Positions 63,901 through 64,000 of a stretch of DNA of 64,000 nt are shown here, piece by piece (position 1 is the stretch's first letter; each line of letters starts with the position of its first letter). Both the position numbers and the translations under genes were made by a program. A model generated the notes under the pieces. It was given only the letters and a program-made list of their open reading frames with translations. It had not been told where the DNA came from and ran no database searches. Origin of the DNA: Sapria himalayana (taxonomy: Eukaryota > Streptophyta > Magnoliopsida > Malpighiales > Rafflesiaceae); the NCBI GenBank assembly GCA_029783825.1, contig JAREIK010002261.1:69157-133156 (forward strand), in the 5' to 3' direction.

Positions 63901-64000
63901 TCTATCTATCTATTTGTCTATAAATCTGTCTCTCTATCTATCTTTCTATTTGTTTGTCTATCTATATGTCATTATATATTTCTATCTGTCTGTCTATCTC
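59160..64000. repeat. Degenerate (TATC)n array, right of element 2
   Basis: 4.8 kb of TATC/TGTC/TTTC/TATT variants reaching the window end. It has (AT)n islands near 60157-60184, 60255-60280, 60914-60931 and 61915-61931. A short higher-order stretch of AATTTGACTATC repeats lies at about 60530-60580. All long frames here are repeat-derived Tyr/Leu/Ser/Ile peptides. It continues the array interrupted at 26403. Confidence 0.95.

Noticed and set aside
59157..63923. Plus-strand Tyr/Leu/Ser/Ile-rich frames up to 223 codons, looking like membrane proteins
   Set aside because: They are translation of the TATC array; hydrophobicity is a by-product of the repeat.

Overview
The window reads as intergenic, repeat-packed nuclear DNA of a flowering plant. 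It is very AT-rich. Its mobile elements are plant-type: CACTA elements with CACTACAAG-like ends, hAT, Copia and plant-style LINEs. It also carries a plant-type ARF GTPase retrocopy and an RCC1-repeat gene fragment. I found no intact protein-coding gene and no convincing tRNA or rRNA gene. Nearly all long reading frames are by-products of tetranucleotide or trinucleotide repeats.

Layout. (1) Positions 1-11365 are most of a reversed, apparently non-autonomous CACTA element (element 1). It has subterminal repeats at both ends, a triplet-repeat island, a SINE, broken Copia and LINE pieces, an RCC1-family exon and a G-rich foldback element. (2) 11366-19030 is a degenerate (GATA)n array with a 1.01 kb internal tandem duplication. 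(3) 19030-25680 is a fragment of a third, reversed CACTA copy carrying a decayed TNP2-type transposase on the minus strand, followed by a ~550 bp tandem satellite. (4) 25680-26403 is a (TATC)n array. (5) 26404-59159 is a ~32.8 kb CACTA element (element 2) of the same family as element 1 but in the opposite orientation, inserted inside the TATC array. (6) 59160-64000 is the TATC array again, running off the window.

Element 2 contains a recent head-to-tail duplication of ~9.7 kb (26473-36141 and 36142-~45860). Each copy holds the CACTA subterminal repeats, a telo-box gene fragment, a complete but dead hAT element (3.5 kb, with a matching 8 bp target duplication) and an ARF retropseudogene. The right part of element 2 holds a LINE, a Copia element and the same triplet-repeat island seen in element 1.

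Nothing here works together as a pathway. The coherent story is one of nested transposition: a CACTA family that repeatedly landed in or next to GATA/TATC arrays, picked up host gene pieces, and then had its own left end and cargo duplicated in tandem. Transposase for the family could once have come from a copy like the TNP2 relic at 19.6-23.2 kb.
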